Part shown: positions 59,045 through 64,000 of the stretch, one piece after another | Layout of the letters: each line of letters starts with the position of its first letter | Numbering within the stretch: the stretch's first letter is position 1 | NCBI GenBank assembly: GCA_963838495.1 | Contig: CAWIRC010000002.1 | Location: forward strand, 248,001 to 312,000 | Source of the DNA: JBEKIK01 sp963838495 | Lineage (GTDB): Bacteria; Planctomycetota; Planctomycetia; Pirellulales; Thermoguttaceae | DNA length: 64,000 bases | Direction of reading: 5' to 3' | Program-made: the position numbers and the translations under genes | The notes under the pieces: model-generated | The model's database searches: none | Told to the model about the DNA's origin: nothing | What the model saw: the letters and a program-made list of their open reading frames with translations, nothing else

Positions 59045-61128
59045 ATGATCAAACGCAATAAATCCTTAAATACTCCCGTACCCCATGCCCAATCCGGCGT
59101 CTTCACGCTCTCTGCGCCGGCCGGAGCGATGTTGATAGCCTTCGCCGTCTTCATCGCTTATCTCCCCTGCGTGACAGGCGAGTTCGTACTCGACGACAAT
59201 CTCTTTTTAACCAACAACCCCATTATTACTGCCCCCGACGGCCTGCTGCGATTCTGGTGCACCGCCGAAGCCCCCGAATTCTACCCCGTCTCCTACACAA
59301 CAAATTGGATCGAGTGGCGGTTGTGGCAAATCAGTCCCGCCGGTTATCACGCCACCAATCTGATCTTGCACGTGGCCGAGGCATTGCTCATCTGGATCAT
59401 CTTGCGGAAGTTATCCATCCCCGGCGCCTTTTGGGCCGCATTGATCTTCGCCCTGCACCCGGTAAACGTCGAGTCGGTGGCCTGGATCGCGCAGCGGAGA
59501 AACATGGCGGCCATGCTCTTCTTCCTCCTCTCGATCCTGTGGTATCTGAAATTCGCCCAACTCGCTGCCGCGCCATTCTCCGCAAAAAGCCCGCTCACAG
59601 ACAAACAAATCCCTCATCCCTCATCCCTCATCTCTCATCATTCATCCTTCATCCTTCATCCTTCATCCTTTAGAACCTGGTACTGCCTGAGCCTGGCGGC
59701 CTTTGTACTGGCCATGCTCGGCAAGGGATCGACCGCCGTCTTGCCGGCGCTCGTTTTGGGAATCGTCTTGTGGTTGCGTCCTTTGACAAGGCGGGATTTA
59801 TTATGGACATTGCCCTTCTTCGCCGTCGCCGCCGCACTCACCGCCGTAAACGTGTGGTTCCAAACCCGCGGCACCGAAGTCGTTATTCGCAACGCCGGTC
59901 TCGCCGATCGTCTTGCCGGCGGAGGGGCCGTCGTCTGGTTTTATCTCTACAAGGCCCTCCTGCCGCTCGATCTGGCCTTCGTTTACCCGCAGTGGCACGT
60001 CAACGCCGGCAAATCTCTCTCTTGGCTGCCGCTCTTGGCCGCACTGGCCCTCACCGCCTTTTTGTGGCTCTATAGAAAAACCTGGACCCGGCCGCTCTTG
60101 TTCGCCTGGGGCTTTTTCTGCGTGGCCCTGGTCCCCGTGATGGGTTTTGTGGACGTGGGCTTCATGCAATACTCGCTCGTGGCCGACCACTATCAGCACA
60201 TCGCAATCATCGGCCTGATCGCCCTGGCTGCGGCGGGCTTGGGCACGTGGCAAACACAAAATCATGTCCCCCTGCGCGCCCCACGCTGGCCGTGGCCCTG
60301 GCGGCCGCGGCCGCTCTTGCCCTTCTCACCTGGCGGCAAAGCGGCATCTACCACGACAATCTCACATTGTATCAATCCACCCTGGCCTTAAACCCCGAGT
60401 GCTGGATGGCGCACAACAACTTGGGCGTGAATTTGGCCCGCGCCGACAATCTGCCGGAAGCCATCGATCATTACAATAAAGCCCTCCGCTTGAAAGAAAA
60501 CTATCCCGAGGCACACAACAATCTCGGCAACGCCCTGGTGCGTATCGGCCGCCCCAAAGAAGCCATCGAACAATACCAAGAGGCCCTCCGCCTCCAAGGC
60601 GATTACCCCGAAGCGCACGACAATCTCCTCAATGCATTGGCATTGACCGGCCGGCCCGAAGAAGCCATTGATTACTACAACAAGGCCCTGCGACTTGATC
60701 CCCGCAACCCCCAAACCCATTACAAACTGGGAAATGTGTTGGTTCATGCCGGCCGGCAGGCCCAGGCCATCGAGCAATTTCAACAGGCCCTGGCCCTCTC
60801 GCCCGACTATGCCCAGGCGCACGTCAACCTCGGCAACGCATTGGTGCGGACCGGCAGCATCGATGAAGCGATCGATCATTACCGGCAAGCCTTGCGCATT
60901 AAGCCCGACGACAACGCCGCCCGCGTGAATTTAATATCCGCCTATGCCCGGGCAGGCCGCTCGGCCGAGGCCGTGGCCGCCGCCGAGGAAGCCCTGGAAA
61001 TCGCCCGCAATCAAGGCCAAACGGCATTGGCAAAGCAAATCGAAGATTGGCTGAACTCCTACCGCGCCGGGTTGTCGGTCCTCCCGGACGCACAGCCCCC
61101 TTCCAAATCAGCTGCCCCAAAACCTTAG
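59045..61128 (+). CDS. TMTC-like membrane/TPR protein (paralogue 2), one frame break
   Basis: About 695 residues joined across a one-base break near 60279. The membrane half has GEFVLDDNLFLTNNP, WIEWRLWQISPAGYHATNLI, HPVNVESVAWIAQRRN, AMLGKGSTAVLPALVLG and VADHYQHIAIIG, aligned with paralogue 1 and with gene 3 directly downstream. The TPR half has seven or more repeats (NNLGVNLARADNLPEAIDHY, LRLKENYPEAHNNLGNALV). Between two membrane helices is HPSSLISHHSSFILHPSSF, encoded by a 7-bp microsatellite. The C-terminal ~50 residues are almost identical at DNA level to gene 3. It starts with ATG 59045; the ribosome site is weak. Confidence 0.85.
59609..59673. repeat. 7-bp microsatellite (TCATCCC/TCATCCT) inside paralogue 2
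   Basis: About nine imperfect units of TCATCCY or TCATTCA. The complement (GGATGAA) equals the unit at 15711 in paralogue 1. Both lie at the same point of the protein. Confidence 0.92.
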
Positions 61129-61252
61129 GTTTATCCGTTATGAAAAAGAAACAAAGAGGATTTTGTTGGCTGTTACAAGTGTGATCTGACATAAAATACG
61201 GTAAAATAAACACAAGATAAAACACTTCAACGCTTTTTAACTTGGCACGCGG

Positions 61253-63088
61253 ATGTCCAAGCGCAAGAAATCTTCAAATAAGCATGCTCCCCAGACCCGG
61301 ACGGGAACCTCTATCTCACCGACGCTGCCACTTTGCCTGTGGGGAGGAGTAGCGCTAATCATCGGCGCCGTTTTCATCATCTACCTTCCTTCCATAAGTG
61401 GCGGATTCATCTGGGACGACCATGATCTTCTGACGGAAAACAAACTCGTCAAGGCCTCCGACGGACTGTATCGATTTTATTGTACTGCTGAAGCGCAAGA
61501 CTACTGGCCGGTGACCAATACCTCGTTCTGGATCGAGTGGCGGTTTTGGGAGATGAACTCAACCGGATACCATGTCACCAACCTGATCTTGCACATTGCA
61601 GAGGCGTTGCTGATTTGGCTCGTCTTGCGGAAGATGTCCATTCCCTGGGCATTCTTGGCAGTGGTGATCTTCGCTGTACATCCGGTGAATGTGGAGTCGG
61701 TCGCCTGGATTGCGCAGCGGAAAAATACTTTGTCGATGATGTTCTTCCTGTTATCGATTCTCTGGTATCTTAAGGCGGAGATGCCCGCCGCAGGCGGGCC
61801 GCCGCTACAAAATCGTCTGTATCGGCCTGGAGAAGGCCGTTGGTACTGGCTAAGCCTGGCTGCGCTCGTGTTGGCAATGCTCGGCAAGGGATCAGTGGTG
61901 GTCTTGCCGGTGCTGCTGCTGGGGATCGTGTGGTGGCTGCGCCCTCTGACGAAATTGGACCTGGTGCGTACCGCGCCGTTTTTCCTGGTTGCCATGGTGC
62001 TGGCGGGAGTAAACGTGTGGTTTCAAACGCACGGTTCAGGAAGAGAATCACGGATTGCCGGTTTTGCAGAGCGCCTGCTGGGGGCTGGCGGCGTGGTATG
62101 GTTCTACCTTTACAAGGCGCTTTTGCCGGTCGACCTGGCCTTTGTCTATCCGCAGTGGCACATCGAAGTTGGCAATCTGCTGTGGTGGTTGCCGCTATTG
62201 GCGGCGTTGGCCCTTACTGTAGTGTTGTGGTGGTATCGGACGGGCTGGAGTCGGCCGTTTTTGTTTACATGGGGATTTTTCGGCGTGGCACTAGCGCCGG
62301 TGATGGGCTTTACAGACGTGGGCTTCATGCGGTTCTCGCTTGTGGCGGACCATTATCAGCACATTGCGCTCATTGGTGTGATTGCACTGGCAGCGGCGGG
62401 TTTCAGCGCATGGCATCAGCGGTCGAGGGGCGGCCTGCGCTGGATCGCGAGCGTTGTGGTCTTCGTTGCAGTGGGAGTTCTCACATTTCTGACTTGGCGG
62501 CAAAGTGGGCTCTATTGTGACCAGGTTACTCTGTACCGGGAAACGCTGGAAAAAAATCCAGAATGTTGGATTATCCATAACAACCTGGCTGAAGTATTTC
62601 TCAAAACAGGCCAACTGCAGGAGGCAATCGTACATTTCCAGCAAGCCCTGCGGCACAAACCTAATTACCCCGAGGCCTACAACGATTTAGGCGTCACCCT
62701 TGGCAAGGCAGGCCGACTACCGGAGGCAATCACCCATTTCATGCAGGCCATTAAACTCAAACCTGGCTTCTTCGAGGCCCGCATCAACCTATCCATCGCT
62801 CTGGGCAAAGCAGGCCGACTGACGGAGTCGATCGAACATTACAAGCAAGCCGTGCGGCTCGCACCCGACGACAACGCCGCCCGCGTGTATTTAATATCCG
62901 CCTATGCCCGGGCAGGCCGCTCAGCCGAGGCCGTGGCCGCCGCCGAGGAAGCCCTGCAAATCGCCCGCAATCAAGGCCAAACCGCACTGGCAAAGCAAAT
63001 CGAAAATTGGCTGAACGCCTACCTCTCCGCCCCGCAGAATCCCGGCACTGCATCACCTCCGGATGAATCCACTCCTCCAGCGCCGTAA
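61253..63088 (+). CDS. TMTC-like membrane/TPR protein (paralogue 3)
   Basis: A 611-residue intact member. Membrane part: GGFIWDDHDLLTENKL, WIEWRFWEMNSTGYHVTN, HPVNVESVAWIAQRKNT, AMLGKGSVVVLPVLLLG, VADHYQHIALIG. The TPR part is shorter (about four repeats: NNLAEVFLKTGQLQEAIVHF and so on). Between the helices where paralogues 1 and 2 carry the microsatellite, this copy has MPAAGGPP encoded by a GC palindrome. The body has a less C-biased third-codon-position style than paralogue 2, while the last 150 bp match it closely. It lies 124 bp after paralogue 2. Confidence 0.88.
   Translation: MSKRKKSSNKHAPQTRTGTSISPTLPLCLWGGVALIIGAVFIIYLPSISGGFIWDDHDLLTENKLVKASDGLYRFYCTAEAQDYWPVTNTSFWIEWRFWEMNSTGYHVTNLILHIAEALLIWLVLRKMSIPWAFLAVVIFAVHPVNVESVAWIAQRKNTLSMMFFLLSILWYLKAEMPAAGGPPLQNRLYRPGEGRWYWLSLAALVLAMLGKGSVVVLPVLLLGIVWWLRPLTKLDLVRTAPFFLVAMVLAGVNVWFQTHGSGRESRIAGFAERLLGAGGVVWFYLYKALLPVDLAFVYPQWHIEVGNLLWWLPLLAALALTVVLWWYRTGWSRPFLFTWGFFGVALAPVMGFTDVGFMRFSLVADHYQHIALIGVIALAAAGFSAWHQRSRGGLRWIASVVVFVAVGVLTFLTWRQSGLYCDQVTLYRETLEKNPECWIIHNNLAEVFLKTGQLQEAIVHFQQALRHKPNYPEAYNDLGVTLGKAGRLPEAITHFMQAIKLKPGFFEARINLSIALGKAGRLTESIEHYKQAVRLAPDDNAARVYLISAYARAGRSAEAVAAAEEALQIARNQGQTALAKQIENWLNAYLSAPQNPGTASPPDESTPPAP
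61783..61799. repeat. GC palindrome inside paralogue 3
   Basis: GCCCGCC GCA GGCGGGC, a perfect 7-bp hairpin in frame within the helix-connecting loop. Confidence 0.85.
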
Positions 63089-63297
63089 CACTCCGTTCGA
63101 CTACACCCAATTTTATACGGCAACGGTCGCGTTTTCATGCATCAGCATTTGCCAGATGCTCTCAATCCCCCATACTTCAACTTGTTTCTCGAATATGATA
63201 TAATGACAATAGCAAGGCATGCGTTTGGAAGATGTTATGGTTTACAACGGTCACGTGGAAAAAATACTATTAACGCAACACTTCAGAGGTAAATCCC

Positions 63298-63552
63298 ATG
63301 ACAACTCGCAATGATCTTTTGAAACGCATATCAATCGATCCGCGGGTGTGTTTCGGCAAGCCTTGTATTCGCGGCACGCGCATCTGGGTATCGCTGATCG
63401 TGGATAATCTGGCCGAAGGAACGCCCGAGGAGGAAATACTGGCCGCCTACCCGCAACTACAAACTGAAGATATCCGCGCGGCCTTGGCCTTTGCCGCCGA
63501 GATGACGCGCGAACGGATTATCCCCATCCCCGTCGAGGCAGACCGATCGTGA
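63298..63552 (+). CDS. DUF433 antitoxin-like protein
   Basis: An 84-residue DUF433 protein: ISIDPRVCFGKPCIRGTRIW, VSLIVDNLAEGTPEEEILAA and YPQLQTEDIRAALAFAAE, a compact helix-turn-helix-like fold. DUF433 genes are usually paired with a DUF5615 (PIN-like/Mut7-C) gene as toxin-antitoxin-like modules. Here the partner starts at the overlapping GTG of the stop (GTGA). AGAGG precedes the ATG. Confidence 0.9.
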   Translation: MTTRNDLLKRISIDPRVCFGKPCIRGTRIWVSLIVDNLAEGTPEEEILAAYPQLQTEDIRAALAFAAEMTRERIIPIPVEADRS

Positions 63553-63932
63553 AGCTGAAATTGGATGAAAACTTTGACATCCGATTGGTCGGCATGTTGA
63601 CCGCGGAAAGCCATGACGTGGACACGGTGCTCGCCGAAGGTCTTTCGGGTTGCAAAGACGAGACGATTTACGACGCCTTGGCCTGCCGACCTGCTTCGGA
63701 ATGTACGAATCGATCAATCGGAACAGTCAATAGCCTACAGAATTACACCACTCTAGTCAATTCCCCCACTGTGCTACTAGTGCGATCGGTTTTTACGGGG
63801 ATAAAATATTTGGATAGGCCAAATCACACTAGCCCGAAGTGCAAGCGAGGGCAACTGAAAGGCGAAGGCGACAAAGAAAGTAAGCGAGGGCAACTGAAAG
63901 GCGAAGGCGACAAAGAAAGTAAGCGAGGGTAA
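63549..63932 (+). pseudogene. Truncated DUF5615 (PIN-like) toxin partner
   Basis: The first ~45 residues match DUF5615: MKLKLDENFDIRLVGMLTAE and HDVDTVLAEGLSGCKDETIY. The remaining ~75 residues normally expected (with VTLDxDF) are replaced by unrelated codons that run into a 39-bp tandem repeat to the stop at 63932. The catalytic acidic residues of the C-terminal half are gone, so the toxin is probably inactive. Confidence 0.82.
63835..63930. repeat. 39-bp tandem repeat with palindromic-repeat lead-in
   Basis: Two full copies of a 39-bp unit (AAGCGAGGGCAACTGAAAGG then CGAAGGCGACAAAGAAAGT) at 63843 and 63882, plus a partial third. The length is 13 codons, so the frame stays open. The lead-in ACTAGCCCGAAGTGCAAGCG differs. 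Confidence 0.9.
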
Positions 63933-64000
63933 TCAAGTAATTTAGCGGCCAATCAAAAAGATGATCACGTGGCATTGCCGGTAAATGTAACAATTAAGAT

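Noticed and set aside
58864..59154. 96-codon minus-strand frame between leuB and TMTC-like gene 2
   Set aside because: Overlaps the signal region of the TMTC-like gene on the other strand and shows no family pattern.

Overview
The window looks like a chromosomal fragment of a Planctomycetota bacterium, probably from or near Phycisphaerae, and most likely a metagenome-assembled or uncorrected long-read contig. This is inferred from gene content: two very large autotransporter-type beta-strand-repeat proteins ending in PEP-CTERM sorting tails, a transmembrane Ser/Thr kinase, leucine-rich-repeat and secreted HEAT/TPR proteins, three TMTC-like membrane/TPR proteins, GH106-like and GH31/GH3 glycosidases, and a very high load of short palindromic intergenic repeats. 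No rRNA is present. One tRNA (Asp, GTC) is seen.

Layout. 0-6 kb: 3' part of a GH31-PA14-GH3 glycosidase fusion, a secreted SMP-30 lactonase-like protein, a BshB1-like deacetylase and a bacteriohemerythrin. 6-10 kb: a RhuM-type gene split by a DDE insertion sequence with a clean 5-bp target duplication, hemB, and an IS5-type element. 10-20 kb: a Ser/Thr kinase, truB, a YkgJ-type Cys-cluster protein, then a minus-strand run rluA-type / acnA / TMTC-like. 20-26 kb: PPK2 and a cyclophilin-headed beta-strand-repeat PEP-CTERM protein. 26-35 kb: a ROK kinase fused to an Mth938-like domain, DinB, an alpha/beta hydrolase, a secreted HEAT/TPR protein, a Zn alcohol dehydrogenase, a catalase-like peroxidase and an SDR. 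35-46 kb: a GH106-like glycosidase, tRNA-Asp, LRR protein, TerC, ThyA-type thymidylate synthase, membrane metallophosphoesterase and an unusual phosphohexomutase. 46-54 kb: a ~2000-residue beta-strand-repeat PEP-CTERM protein and a zinc-ribbon membrane protein. 54-64 kb: MgtE-like transporter, a cold-shock protein/RRM pair, a VOC lipoprotein, an AraC regulator, leuB-type dehydrogenase, two tandem TMTC-like genes and a broken DUF433/DUF5615 toxin-antitoxin pair.

Two features dominate. First, about 23 single-base frame breaks, many at homopolymers, fall in otherwise well conserved genes including acnA (five breaks) and thyA. They are best read as sequencing error, so I join the pieces into single genes. 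Second, at least six families of short palindromes or 7-bp microsatellites fill the intergenic space and have entered genes: one element sits in frame in truB, and three different repeats sit in the same loop of three paralogous TMTC-like proteins. Two element families share a terminal core (TCTAACAAAA), suggesting MITE-like elements mobilised by one machinery not present here.

Functionally the window suggests a heterotrophic polysaccharide degrader (GH31/GH3, GH106-like, SMP-30, ROK kinase, phosphohexomutase) with a large sorted surface proteome, plus scattered housekeeping genes. No CRISPR, phage or recognised multi-gene defence operon was found.
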